From positions 21,038,001 through 21,102,000 of the forward strand of contig CM028895.1 of assembly GCA_016801885.1 (NCBI GenBank): a stretch of 64,000 nt of DNA, written 5' to 3'. Of the stretch, positions 34,594-46,842 are shown in pieces. The position numbers and the translations under genes are program-made. The stretch's first letter is position 1; every line of letters begins with the position of its first letter. A model generated the notes under the pieces. The model was not told the DNA's origin. It did no database searches and saw nothing but the letters and a program-made list of their open reading frames with translations. This stretch comes from Toxotes chatareus. Its lineage: Eukaryota > Chordata > Actinopteri > Toxotidae.

Positions 34594-36302
34594 CAGGGAT
34601 TCAATTCAATTCAATTCAATTCAATTTTATTTATATAGCGCCTTCCACAATCAAAATTGTCTCAAAGCGCTTTACAGAGACCCAGAGCCTGACCCCAGAG
34701 CAAGCACTTAAGGCGACAGTGGCAAGGAAAGCTCCCTTTTAACAGGAAGAAACCTTGAGCAGAACCTGGCTCAGATGGGGGACCCTCCTGTCGATGGCCG
34801 GGCTGGGTGAAAGGAGGAAAAGGAGGAAGATAGGACAGCTAGGAATGGAGGAGAGGGGGAGAAAGACATGCAGCATAATACAGACAATGTGGGTCAGTAT
34901 TTACATTACAGTTAGTGGGCAGTTATTGGATAATGTGTGCTCAGCAGATTAGAATTATGAAACAGAGCACAGAGGCAAAAAGCTGTCATGACTGGTAATT
35001 ATTTACATTACAGTCTGCAAAGAATATTAATCAAATATTTATCTGTAGCAGAACGGAACATTAAACATGTTAGAAATTGATCATTGTAAACAATAAACAG
35101 CAGCAGGTGGGTGGAGCCAGGACCATAGGACATGCAGCTCCGGAGCCAGAGGTACCTGCAGTAAGGTACAGAGAAAGAGAGACCAGAGAGAAACAAACAC
35201 AGGACTACGGGACAGAGAGGACACAGAGTTAATGACATGTAATAAAGGCTAATAAATTTGAGAGTGGGTCTGAGGAGAGAAGGAGAAAGAAGAAGAAGTG
35301 CACAGTAAATCATGGGATGTCCCCCAGCAGCCTAGGCCTATAGCAGCATAACTAGGGGATGATTCAGTTGCCTGAGCCAGCCCTACTAAGGGCTATATCC
35401 TTAACTGTAACAGTGTCTATAGAGATAATTGTGACTATGTCAGGACTTTGGGAGGCAAGGACTAGGACCCAAATGCAAGACCCCACAGATGTGGTTCAAA
35501 CTAATAATTATTTATTTAAACAAAGTAACAAACAGAAAATCACTCTCGGAGGAGGAGGAAGACAAACTAACTGGACAAAGTAACAAACAAAAGATCACCC
35601 ATAAAGGGGAAAAAGGCACTAAACAAAGTTACAAAACGTGAACACAAAATCACTCTTAAAGAGGAGAACAAGAAACAAAACCTAACAAGAAGCAAAGTGA
35701 CAAATTAATACAAAACCTGACTGGGGATACCATGACGAGAGGCAAGATGAGGAACGAGACGTGGCAAAGGCAAAGGACAAAAGCATGGGACTAAATGTGA
35801 GACAAAAACGAACTGACACTGGACAAGGGGAAACGCAGACTATATATACACAACAGGTAAGGGGAAACAGGTGAAACCAATTAGGGCGGGGCAGACAATC
35901 ACAAAAGGAGGGAAACAAGACAAAGACAGGAAGTAAAAGAAGACCAGATACACAAGGGAAGTGAATTCAAAATAAAACAGGAACCCCCAAGACAATATAC
36001 TTTCCAAAATAAAAGTCCACAAAAGAGTTCCAAAACTAGCCCCCTTAGGGGCTAGTCATGACAGACTAACTATAAGTTTAAATAACTAGGACTGTAACTA
36101 CAACTAATTATAAGCTTTATCAAACAAGAAGGTTTTAAGCTTCGTTTTAAAATTAGAGAGGGTGTCTGCTTCCCGAACCCAAACTGGCAGTTGGTTCCAT
36201 AGGAGAGGGGCCTGATAGCTAAAGGCTCGGCCTCCCATTCTACTTTTAGAGATTTTGGGAACCATAAGCAAACCTGCATTCTGGGAATGAAGCAATCTGT
36301 TA
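34594..36302 (-). mobile_element. L2-type LINE 3' end inserted in hAT transposase
   Basis: In minus sense it begins with the C-terminal end of an L2-like protein ('[18 protein letters not shown]', '[17 protein letters not shown]'). It then runs through a long 3' UTR to 'ataaataaaattgaattgaa' and GAATT repeats. The same 3' UTR is at 12990-13665. It lies between hAT residues 'EFGEQKG' and 'PAAVNTRWN', so it broke the transposase frame. A solo LTR (35438-36063) was later inserted in the 3' UTR. Confidence 0.85.
35438..36063 (-). mobile_element. Solo gypsy-type LTR flanked by GACTA
   Basis: On the plus strand it starts TGTCAGGAC and ends GTCATGACA. GACTA is repeated exactly on both sides (35433-35437 and 36064-36068). 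Inside are the 'gcagactatatatacacaac' promoter region and 'aataattatttatttaaac' near the U5 side. It shares stretches with the 5' LTR at 16963-17566. Confidence 0.9.
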
Positions 36303-38008
36303 GGATGCCTTTCTGTTCCCCAAATTCAGCATCAAATACATCTTTGAATGTTGTGCTCGTGTGCAGCAGTGAACTGAGTTTTGATAACTTTGAGAGAGAA
36401 GGAGATACCACTTTTGTTTCTTTCAAACCGTCTCCCACCACCAGCTGAAGAGTGTGCGCGAAACACTGCAAGCATTGTTTCTTTGCCATAGCAGCATCTA
36501 CTGTTTGCTGATCTTCCAGGGTTAAGTCACACCAGAGCTCAGGATCATCAAGATGATCTCCATCATCGTCATCCTCTTGTTCACTGGGGAAGCACACAGT
36601 GAATGCTTTTCGCTTGTTAGCAGCATTGTCACTAATTATGTAGTCCAGTTTATCTTTAATGTTGTATTCATCACATATTGCCTCAAATTGGTCACAGATT
36701 CTTTCAGCTGTGTGCGAGCCTTTGAAGCACTCACAGGCCAAGAGACTGGACTTTAGCTGTATCCTCTCTGCCTCTTTCTCTATCCAGTGCACAGTGACAC
36801 CAAGGAATCCCCTCATCTTTCGGTCAGACCAAATGTCCACAGTGACTGAAACATGGTCAGTGTTGCTCAATTGAGTTTTTAATTTTGAACGTCTCTCTTC
36901 AGCGAGTTTCTCTGTTTTTAATGTCAGTGTTCTGCGACACACTGGGTTGTACTTGCTGTCAAGTACTGTTTGAAAGTGCCGAAAACTCTTGTTTTCCACA
37001 ATAGACAGGGGCATGTTGCAATCAATAATCAAGTCGGACAGTATTGCATTGGTGATAGCTTTCTGCTGTGGATGGCTCATGCTGTAATGCCCTACACGTT
37101 TGTCCAGGAATTGCGAGATTGAAGGCTGTTGTGGTTCATTTGTGATGCTTTTGTTCATCTGGTATTCTTCAAATCTGTAAGAGGTAAGCATATTAAACAG
37201 ATGTCAGAACATCCCTTATAGCCATACATGAACTGTATTGAAACTACTCTTAATTACTCATATTATTAATATCAATCTTAACATTGTGTGATAATATATT
37301 TTGTATTTTAGTGTGTTACGTTGCAGCACGTAGACCAGCAACTCACGTGTGCAAGCTAACTTGTTTTTTCGTCAATGGACTGCTGGAGAGTAAGAACAAC
37401 GAGCAGTATAACTTTGTTTTCCTGTCGAAAAAATCCGTCTGACAGCAAGCTAAAACGGCACACATATTCTTAATATAGCGCACATTTAAAGTGACCTTGA
37501 TTTTATTAGGTTTGCCTCTTTGTAGGTGGCTAAAATATGTGTTGCTGCTAACCGCCGTCTACTGTGTGATACCTTGACTAATGTTATGTATAAGTACCTC
37601 AACCATAGCCCTCTTAAAAAAATACTTAACAAAGGTACTGTTTGACAGTCCGTCTTCATTGGTTGTCCTGCAATTTGATTGGATGGATGCTGTCGGATCA
37701 AAACAACGTTGATCTAATTTGATTGGATGTTGTGCCGACAGCACATACACACACAGACGCTCACATACAAAGAAAGATACAGAGCGTTCCTTAATAACAT
37801 CCTTTTTAATCTTTGAGTTTTTGAGGAAAGTAGCAAGTCTTGTCGAGTCAAAAGGCTCAAGTCCAAGTGAAGTCACAAGTCATTGATGTTAAAGTCCAAG
37901 TCGAGTTGCAAGTCTCTTTACATTTTGTCAAGTCGAGTCTAAAGTCATCAAATTCATGACTCGAGTCTGACTCGAGTCCAAGTCATGTGACTCGAGTCCA
38001 CACCTCTG

Positions 38009-38016
38009 AGTGTCAC
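38009..38016. repeat. hAT target-site duplication AGTGTCAC, right
   Basis: Exact second copy of 31581-31588. Confidence 0.9.
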
Positions 38017-38519
38017 CCACCTTGACGCTATTCTGAATGTTGCCCTACGTTGGGTTCTGTGAATGTTTGGGTTCTGTGAACCCAACATACCCTACGTACG
38101 GCGACATTCAGAATAGTGTCACCCACCTTGTCAGGACTAGGGAAACCAGGGCCCCCTTCTGGAGCCAGAGCATGGTAGGGGAGCTGATAGTGCCTGGCCG
38201 GGAATAGCCCAAATGAATGACTATGGTCTGTCGGCCCACCACCTGATGGACAGGAATCAGGGTCCTATGCAAACCAGGTGGCAAGCCGGGTTGGAGACCT
38301 AGGCATGACCTCTTGGTGATAAGATGGATCAGATGGCAGGGAGGCGTCCAGATGAACCCAGTAAACCCAAAGCTGGTGGTAAACTGGGAACATCTGGCCC
38401 TTGTCCATGGGGCCATGAGAACCTACTGGTGGAAACTGGTGGTGGGTTAAGCCGTCAAGCCTAAGAAGGTAGCCTTTTGGGGATAGTGCTTGTGGACTGG
38501 CAGACAGGGGTGATGGTTC
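38017..38519. repeat. Right part of the palindromic repeat and adjoining sequence
   Basis: About 38017-38130 is a fold-back: 'gctattctgaatgttgcc' and 'tgggttctgtgaa' are mirrored by 'ttctgtgaacccaacat' and 'gcgacattcagaatag'. The sequence after 38130, up to the tRNA-type repeat, is unclassified and has only incidental minus-strand frames. Confidence 0.5.
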
Positions 38520-38806
38520 CATCCATCCATCCATCCATTTTCTATACCGCTTGATCCGTCAGGGTTGCGGGGGAGCTGGAGCCTATCCCAGCTGACTATG
38601 GACGAGAGGCGATACAGCCCGGACTAGGCAATTGCGGTCAATTGCAAGGCCGACACACAAAGACAGACAACCACACACGCACACACTCACACCTAGGGTC
38701 AATGTAGAGTAGCCAATTAACCTAATGTGCATGTTTTGGGGACTGTGGGAGGAAACCGGAATACCCGGTGAAAACCCATGCAGGCACAGGGAGAACATGC
38801 AAATTC
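38520..38806 (-). repeat. tRNA-headed repeat, inverted copy lacking its head
   Basis: On the plus strand it starts with CATC units and 'attttctataccgcttgatc'. It continues with 'gagctggagcctatcccag' and 'ggtaccgg'-like parts in reverse order, to 'gggagaacatgcaaattc'. It is the reverse complement of the 316-592 family. The tRNA-like head is absent. Confidence 0.8.
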
Positions 38807-40382
38807 AAAACAGTTTTATATTTTTATTTTGAGTTAGAAACAGAAAGAGATGGAAACGTGCAGAGAAGGAGATGATGTGAAGAAGAAAGGTATGTCAGCT
38901 TGTGTTTTAGAGCAACTCACCTGTTTTGTAACTAGTTTGTAATGTTCCACCAAGATGTTTGTGAAAGCATATATATAAATGTCAAAACTTGCTGCAATGA
39001 TTTTACACATAATTGAGCTTGGGAATGGCCATCATATGCTTCAATCATATAATCGTTTTAGGCCCTTTTGCACTCCAAACATTTAAAATTTGATTAGGTG
39101 CCTAATCAAAACACAGTGATTATGACAGTTTTATGGCTAGTAAAAAAGAGACATAGCTGCTAAGCTGCATCTCAAAGTAATTCTCAGCATACGGCTCAAG
39201 GTGGATAGCAGCATTGTCTCATGCCCACAGAAAGGGCTGGTAGATACACAGACAGGGACAGTAAAAACTGGCAGAATTTCTCCCTTTACTACCAGTGGCC
39301 ACTCCAACTCCTGGAGAATTATATTTCAGAGTTTTGGTCTCCAGAGTTGTTCCAGTTAACATTAATCTATTATTTCAGTGTCTGGGGCACAGGCCTCTAC
39401 CTCTTGGGTAGCTGGAGAAAACAGCTGGAAAGGCTTGGCCCTCCTGGCTTCATGATTGGATGGCAAAATGATATGTTAACCTGAGCAACCCCATTAGTTG
39501 TTCAGAAGGAATAAAAGTACTTGTTCCCATAGATTTCAGTTGTACTTGTAGATTTGATTTGTAGGGGTGAACTTGAGATTTTTTTTACCCACTGAAAGAT
39601 GTGTAACTACAAACCTTTGATGCTTTACTGCAAACCTTTAGTGTGTAACAGCTAACCTATGTTCAAATCTGCACATTATTTGTGCAAATCCTTTTAATTT
39701 GTTCACAAAATGTCATACACTGCTAGAGATCTCCTCACAGATTCAAAAACTAATTTAGTTTGCGTAAATATTTTTTCAAATTCAAACATTTGAATGTTTT
39801 CACACATTCAAATATGGTGACACATAGCTACAATTCTTTTGACTTTTGAGTCCATACCCAAAAAGGTAATGTAATTGATACCCTGTATACACTACATAAT
39901 TGCACTGTAATTTGGAGGATGTAATCTAAAGTCTTACATTATATGGTACCTGGTTTAAACTAAAGAAATTCACATACAATGATCTGATGTGAAACACCTT
40001 CAAGCATCAGTGTGGTTTGTGGTTTCACCTCAGAGCCCTCAAGGTTAGAGGCTCATTTGACACTGGTGTCAGCCATACTAAAAATGAACCCAGTTACAGT
40101 GCTATAGGGCACTAAATGGAACATGTTATGTGAGCTCACACCTCACTATCCACACTCTCAGAAGCTCTTATGTATGACGCATTGGAGTAAAGGTTTCCTT
40201 TTAAAGCAAAGTGAGAACTGGGGTCTTCATCTTTCTTTTCCACAAGCCACTAATAGCTGCATTTTATAAATGCAAATATGTACAACACAAGCCTCGAGCC
40301 CCACCAGCTGTTCCTGGGCGCTGCTACATTACAACCCACAATATCATGTTGTTGAACATATTAAGGCTTGAAATTTAGTATA
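38807..40382. other. Non-coding host DNA
   Basis: AT-rich with no gene or clear repeat. Confidence 0.55.
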
Positions 40383-40830
40383 AGAAAATCATTGGCTGTC
40401 CCCTGCCCTCCTTGGCAGAGATCTTCTCCTCCCACTGCCGCAGCAGAACCACATCCATAATCAGAGACTCCTCTCACCCAGCCCACGACCTGTTTGATCT
40501 GTTGCCCTCTGGCAGGCTCTACAGGTCAATAAAAGCTTTAAAACAGTTTCTTTCCTTGGGCCATACGGACATTGAACAATAATTCTGTGCAATACATTAC
40601 ATTGTGAATGCGTATGCATGTATAGAAATTTATGTATGTATATATGTACTGTAAATGTGTGTGTCTGCTTATATGTATATGTATTCATATGTGGGTGTGG
40701 GTGTACGTGTATATGTAGCTATGTGTGTTTTTAGACTAGATGTTTCTTTAATGCCTGTTTATGTTGATGTGTTTATTTTAAGCACCTTACCTTGAGTAGC
40801 ATTGTAAATTTCGTCATATTAATATGATGT
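40383..40830 (+). mobile_element. Rex1/Babar-type LINE 3' end
   Basis: Translates in part as 'SSHPAHDLFDLLPSGRLYRS', the last conserved block of this LINE group. An A/T-rich 3' UTR with GT-rich runs follows, to 'gtaaatttcgtca'. It is directly joined to the LTR that follows. Confidence 0.65.
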
Positions 40831-41271
40831 TTTATTGAAATCATTGCCCTTGCATATCTTGTTTTGTTCTACTTCCTGTCTTTGTCTTGTTTCCTGCCTT
40901 TGTGATTGTCTGCCCCGCCCTAATTGGCCATTGCCTTGTGTATTTAAGTCTCGTCGTTTCCCTGTGTTCTTGTCAGTTCGTTTTTGTCTCCTGCCCTTGT
41001 CTCATGTCTTTTGCCTTGTATCTTGTTTCCCATCTTGCCTCTCATCATTGTATCCCCAGTCAGATTGTGTATTTATTTGTTACTTTGTTTCTTGTTTGGT
41101 TTTAGCTCCTTGTTCTGTCTTTCTCCTCGCTAAGAATGATTTTGCGTTTGCATTTGTTTTTGTTTTTGTGCCTTTTTCCCCTTTATGGGTGGTCCTTGTT
41201 ATAAACTATTATTTTTAATTACGTCTGTGGGGTCATGCGTTTCGGTCCAAGTCCATGCTCTAGTCGTGACA
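40831..41271 (+). mobile_element. Solo gypsy-type LTR, 5'-truncated
   Basis: Homologous to the LTR at 16963-17566: 'ttgtgattgtctgccccgcc', 'gtgtatttaagtctcgtcg', 'ttttcccctttatgggtgg', ending 'agtcgtgaca'. The first bases of U3 are missing at the junction with the LINE. Confidence 0.75.
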
Positions 41272-41439
41272 CCCTTGACTGACCGGTGTCAATAAAATCA
41301 AAAGTGTTTACCCAATGGGAAGCAAGAGTACACTAAGAAAATTTCATGGCAGTCTGCCTCTTAGATCAGACTATTACATACAAAGTGGATTTTTGAGCAT
41401 ATGGGTGGGGTCTGCAGGTAAGATCATGGGGTCACCAAA

Positions 41440-41780
41440 AAGGGGACCAGGAATGCTGGATAGCAGCACATGAAAGGTAGGTCCAAATGTAGACTCACAG
41501 GCATGCAGATGCAGTGAAGATATAACAGGATACTTTTCACAAGGAACACTAAGGAATGTAACTAGGAAGAACAACAGAATGAATGTGAAAGACAACGAGA
41601 AAGAGTAAGAGGAGCACAGAGAGTAAATACTCTAGTGAGAGGAAGACAGTGAAATACAGGTGAAACTGCTCACAGTGGGGCAGACAGTCACAAAGTCCGG
41701 AAAACATCCACTGGCAGGAAACAACCATAAACACAATAGGTAAGAGATTTCAATATAAAACAGGAAGAAAGAAAAAAAAA
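41440..41780 (-). mobile_element. Very degenerate gypsy-type LTR
   Basis: The minus strand keeps the general pattern (a 'gactgtctgccccactgtga' phrase, then a possible TATA region near 41630, and an A-rich end), but many positions differ. The call rests on overall order only. Confidence 0.3.
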
Positions 41781-44084
41781 AAAAGAAAAAACATAAAGAT
41801 TCATTCTTCGGACAGTATATGTCAAATTTCATAGAAATCTGCCCATTGTTATTTTTCAAGACATGCAAAACATCCCCAACATGGGGAAACAACAAGAGAA
41901 GGTAAAAGGGTTTATGCCATGTATTGTAGATGTTATTAGTTTTTCAAAAGTAAAAAGTGTTAATAAATGAAACTAATGAGTGATGGATATTTTAGTCTTG
42001 TCTGTTCAAGTTTAACAGTATAGTCTTCTTTGTGGTGGCTAAAGCTACAAGGAAAAAAAGGGCAAAGGAGAAAGCTGAGGTCCAAACTCTTTGACACTTT
42101 GACCAAACCCTTTTGTCTTCAAAGTCCTCAGTGTGACAATATGTTAATTACAGTATAACTGGAGGCTAACTCTGAGTCTGAGTAACTTCAACCGCTGCTC
42201 TTTCTGTGCTATGATATTCTCTAAACCCTGACTACAAATCCTCAAACATATACATTCCTATGCAAGTAGTCACATCATTGGTTTGCAATAACTTTTTCAA
42301 GGATAATTTAAATAAAGGGGATATTGGATAAAGGTCTATAGATGGCTAAACATCTGGATCAAGAGAGTTTAGGTGAAATATCCCAGTGGATGGATTGCCA
42401 CAGGACTTGTTTTCCTCAGAAAAAAATTTAATAACCTTTATATGTCACGAAAAAAAAGAATGAGCAAGAGATAGATATGGAACATGATTACTGACTGTTT
42501 AATATGTGCAAAAAGTACCAGTCAACAAGAAAGTGATAAAATTTATGACAATACAGTATATCAACAATGAACACTGGGTATGACAGTTTGAGAGACAAGC
42601 AGCTCAGACAGGTCATGCTAGGGTAAATTTAATGGGTTCCCCTCTGCTCCGGTTTAGATTTTTCTCCTGAATAGAGCTGGAAGAAGACAACTTAAATACA
42701 CCATACAAATGTTAAACAAGGCACTGTGAGTTCATTAGCTGCTTCAATGTGCAGCTATACTCATCTTGATATGTATCTGGTGTGGGCATTGTGAGTTTGC
42801 CACTGCAGGTGAGAAGAAAACAGGTGTTTTCATAGCAAGCAGAGGAGCTAATAATCACAGATGAGAGTGCTGCCTCTGCAGCTCTCAGCCACCTGCAGCA
42901 AAACCTTTCTACATGGTTTTCAGCCACATGGTCAAACCAAATTCTAGGCCAGAAATGTTAATAAAAACCACAACCACAAATCACCTGTAATTTCTATACT
43001 GACCATTCTCTATTTAAAGCGGCCACTCACTTCACATCATTTCACTGTAATAAATATCAACTTGATAGGTAGGTATTTCTCTAACCTAAACTACAAAATC
43101 CATTGTTTGTCATTGTCATCCAGAATAATTAGAAATTAAATTTCTAATGAAGTGTGGATTATAAACTATGTGGTTAAGGTGTCAGGTGTATAAAACATTG
43201 TGGATGCAGGGGTCCATGCACATTTTCTTTGTCAATGTGAAATTGAGCGCACATTCACAAGAACCACATTCCACCTTCTCTCCACTAGCCCGGGCTAACC
43301 CTTTCTTTAGAATCAGGAAAAATGGTAAAAACAAGCAGCAAGTTGACCAAAAAGAGAAATTTCAGAGGGTGCAAGGTAGAGGTCCTGCTTCCAGGTAGAG
43401 TCCAGAAAAAAAGATTGTATTTGGCATTCTTTCCTCTGGCATTAATTATTAAGGAGAAAAAATGGAGTGGGAGAGTGAGGCTCTTTATGCAGTGGGGTCG
43501 GAAGACCGCACAGGAAAAAGAAGTGGTCCTGATATTTCAGTGGACATCAAACAGAGAACTGCTGCCCACCACCAAAGTGTGTCAAGAATGGGCAGAGTGG
43601 CAGGAGAACCAACTCTGGCTCCTTCCTCTCCAGAGAAGTGACGTTCCATGTCTCTAGAATGGTCAGGTCCCTGACTGGCCAGCTCCCCGACCCAGCTTGC
43701 CACCCATCTTACATAACACCTGACTGCAGTTCCTCTCCCTGCAGGTGGTGGGCCCACAAGGTGGTAGCCCCATGTTATTGGTGTTTTGTGAATCACTCTC
43801 AGTGTGGTTAATACAGAGTAATGACTGACTCATCATGATGCAGCTGAGACCACAGGTGAAATCCTAATTTGGATAACAGAGTAAACATCTCTTGAAAGTT
43901 TGCCTACAGTATGAACACTTGTGTCAGTGTTTCCTCAGTGAATGCAAATAATGAAATGGATGATGCTATTTCCCAATGCCTAATACTGCTATATTTCAAA
44001 TACAGTACACTCATTCTCATTTGATGATAAAATAGGCTACACACTACAATACCAGCCACATGGGCATTTCCATAGCTACAGTGG
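41781..44084. other. Non-coding host DNA
   Basis: No supported gene. A 16-base poly-A-like tract at about 41770-41790 and short open frames only. Confidence 0.55.
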
Positions 44085-45480
44085 AAGCACTGAGGATCAT
44101 GTTCTTTGATTTCTCCAGTATTTTTAATACCATCCAACCTCAGTTATGATTTTGCTATAATGAGAAGCTGCTGGGGATGGAAAGGAGGAAGGAATGAATC
44201 TATGGTTTCCTGGATCTCTGACTATCTGTCAGATAGGCCTCAGTTTGCCTACCAGCTGATCATGTTCTTTGATTTCTCCAGTGCTGCTCGTTTGTACGGC
44301 TGGGGAGCTCCCTGTCTGATGTGGTGGTGGTGAGTAACACAGCCCCACAGGGGACTGTACTGTCACCGTTCCTGTTCACTCTGTACACCTGTGATTTTCA
44401 GTACAACACAGAATCGTGCCACCTGCAGAAGTTCTCTGATGACACTGCAGTGGTAGGGTGTATTAGAGATGGACAGGATTTAGAGTACAGGCATCTGGTG
44501 GATAACTTTGTGGAGTGGTCCAGCAGGAATCATCTGCTCCTAAATGTCAAGAAGACCAAGGAGATGGTCGTTGACTTTAGGAAGACCAGAACTGCAGCCA
44601 GACCCAGACCCATAATCATCATGGGGGAGGAGGTCAAGACAGTGGAAAAGTACAGGTACTTAGGTGTCCACTTGAACTGCAATCAGGACTGGAAGACCCA
44701 CACCGATGCTGTATACAAAAGGGGATGAGTAGAACTCTATTTTCTGAGGAAGCTCAGATCTTTCAGTGTGTGCAGCAAGATGCTGGAGATCTTCTACCAG
44801 TCTGTTGTTGCAAGTGCCATCTACTGTGCTGTGGTCTGCTGGGGGAGCAACATCAGTGCCAGAGATGCAGGCAGGATGAACAAGCTCATCTGTAAGGCCA
44901 GCAGCATCATTGGTCAGGACATGGAGACGTTTGAGTCAGTGAGGAACAGGAGGTCACTGAACAAACTGCTCTCCATCATGGACAATCCATCACACCCCCT
45001 CTACAGCACACTGCAGAGACAGAGGAGCTCGTTTTCTAACAGACTCATTCAGCTCCGCTGTTGGAAGGAGCGGTTCAGGAAGTCATTCCTACCATTTGCA
45101 ATAAAACTGTACAACAGCTCACCTCTGTGTGACAGATGAACACTCACAACTGTGAGTTCACTGTTCACTGTTACAACTATGTGTATATGTGTATATGAAT
45201 GTGTATATGTATATTCTGTGTAAATAACTATACACTGCTGCACAACTGTACATATCACCATTAGAGAACCATGGCTCTAACTATTTATCTATTATAAATG
45301 TACACACTGCACACCTGTCAGGTTATATTCTTACAACATTGTATATTTTATTGTACATATTATTCTCCTCCCTGTTTTTAAACCTCTGTAAACTCTCTGT
45401 CCATCCCAGCACCCTTATAAAGATTAGTTTCAGGTTTACAGTATGTTAATACAATAAAAAACAATTATTTGTTTTTTCTT
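44085..45480 (+). mobile_element. Rex1/Babar-like LINE, rearranged
   Basis: Contains motif A remains ('MFFDFSS', twice, at about 44100 and 44262), then 'NTAPQGTVLSPFLFTLYTC' (motif B) and 'KFSDDTAVVG' (motif C with SDD). 'NVKKTKEMVVDFRKTR' and 'YRYLGVHLNCN' follow. After an in-frame TGA at 44726 come 'FLRKLRSFSVCSKMLEIFYQ' and 'NRRSLNKLLSIMDNPSHPLY', to a stop near 45139. The part between the two motif A copies is partly missing. The 3' UTR runs on to about 45480. Confidence 0.8.
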
Positions 45481-46402
45481 TTTCTTACTGTATTCTCTTA
45501 CAACTCTTTAATTTATTTAGCCTTTGGTGTCAGTTTCATATTGTGATTGTGGAGGAGGAGGTATATGTGTGTGGTGGAGGATGTGTGGTGCAGTGTGTGG
45601 CCTCCTGTCATATCGTCTCCATCAGACCAGGCCAGTGGCCTCTACAGCAGCACAGGGAGGATTCATGTTATCACTGAACTCAGAGCTTCACACCAGGGTT
45701 CACAGTGTGTACACACAGTGACCTTTGCTGCACCACCAGCCAAGACATCTGAGAGACAGAAGGAATCTCCATCTACTGCACACACAGATTTCTTCCTTTG
45801 TAGAGTAGAGAGGGGAGACAATTCGTAAGCACTGCAAGTGGAGGTACCTGGAAGGAATAATATATTTACGTAATTTATATTCTGCAAAAGTAACTAAAAC
45901 GTGTTAAACTCACAGTACAACACAGGACACTTCTCAGAAGACAAGATTATTCAGGGAACTTAGTCTTTATTTGGCTACACAGTCTAAGTGGATTAGTAAA
46001 CACTGCATCACTATCACTACATTTAGTAGCCTGCCATACACTCTACTACTAATCTTGGTAACGTCACCCACACAGGGCCTATCCTAACCACACTCAGGCC
46101 ACATCAGGCTCTTGTGCCTGTGTGTGGAGAGAGGAAGTATCAGTCGACAAAAATGGACTGCAGGCTCATAAGCCTCTTCAGCAGGTAATCTGTCCAGCAT
46201 CTTGAAGAAGTGAAACAGTTCAGATCACAGTTAACAAGTGGAGCCAGAAAAGCAGTTTTCAGGTAATTAGTGATGTCCAGTGAAAGGGCCTTGGTCCAGC
46301 ATTTAGGATTCCAGGATTTACTGAGAGCACTGCTTCCCTTTTCAGAGAGGCCATGTTCACACACAGAAATACACACATATATTTATATGCACATAGACAG
46401 GC

Positions 46403-46404
<2 letters not shown>
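45481..46404. other. Non-coding host DNA
   Basis: No supported gene. The plus-strand frames around 45524-45828 have no recognisable domain. Confidence 0.5.
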
Positions 46405-46461
<57 letters not shown>

Positions 46462-46462
46462 G
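46405..46462. repeat. (CA)n microsatellite
   Basis: Perfect CA run of about 58 bases. Confidence 0.97.
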
Positions 46463-46756
46463 TAAAAATTTACAGTCAAAAACAAATGGCAAGGGTTTGA
46501 ATATGCAACAATAACACCAAGAGTTTAGAGCCCAAATGACAAAACACTGCCTCACAAAGACAGACACACCTGCTTCCACTCTAACCGCAATGTGTTCTAT
46601 ATGTTTACACCTGCATTAAGATGAGTTGATGAAACTGAAGCACAGGTTCAGGCTGAAGCACAGGTCCAGACTGACGACAATAAGAGGACACGGCCTGGTG
46701 TCCTCTCACTTCTAAATTTATATCTACATCTGCTGTAATAGTGTGTAATAGTGTTT

Positions 46757-46770
46757 TGTGTGTTTGTGTT

Positions 46771-46809
<39 letters not shown>

Positions 46810-46842
46810 ACGTGTGTGTGTGTGCATGTGTGAGTGTGTGTA
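46757..46842. repeat. (TG)n microsatellite, imperfect
   Basis: TG run interrupted by TTTG units at the start and GCACG/GCATG near the end. It is complementary to the CA run 295 bases upstream. Confidence 0.95.

Larger units (their letters stand above)
33642..37191 (-). pseudogene. hAT transposase, interrupted
   Basis: The first coding block (37191 to about 36303) includes '[13 protein letters not shown]', '[20 protein letters not shown]' with the first catalytic aspartate, '[14 protein letters not shown]' (second acidic region) and '[17 protein letters not shown]', the conserved hAT C(x)nH helper. The second block (34593-34082) continues with '[15 protein letters not shown]' and '[15 protein letters not shown]'. 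The last block (about 34050-33642) contains the dimerisation motif 'SSAPVERVFSHGGII', ending CKCNAA and a stop. An L2 LINE separates the first two blocks at a single codon, and short gaps or an intron separate the last two. The N-terminal BED finger was not found and would lie upstream of 37191. The copy is inactive. Confidence 0.85.
31589..38008 (-). mobile_element. hAT transposon with nested insertions
   Basis: The left end is CAGAGGTGGGAC. The right end read inward is CAGAGGTGTGGAC. A perfect 8-bp duplication flanks both ends, the hAT signature. Both subterminal regions are crowded with AAGTC/AAGTCC motifs (about 31600-31760 and 37850-37995). The transposase is on the minus strand. A Rex1-type LINE (31838-33238) and an L2-type LINE (34594-36302, itself holding a solo LTR) were inserted later. 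Without these, the element is about 3.3 kb. Confidence 0.92.

Noticed and set aside
38108..38534. Two minus-strand frames of 89 and 102 residues
   Set aside because: They overlap each other in different frames in unclassified repeat sequence and have no recognisable motif.
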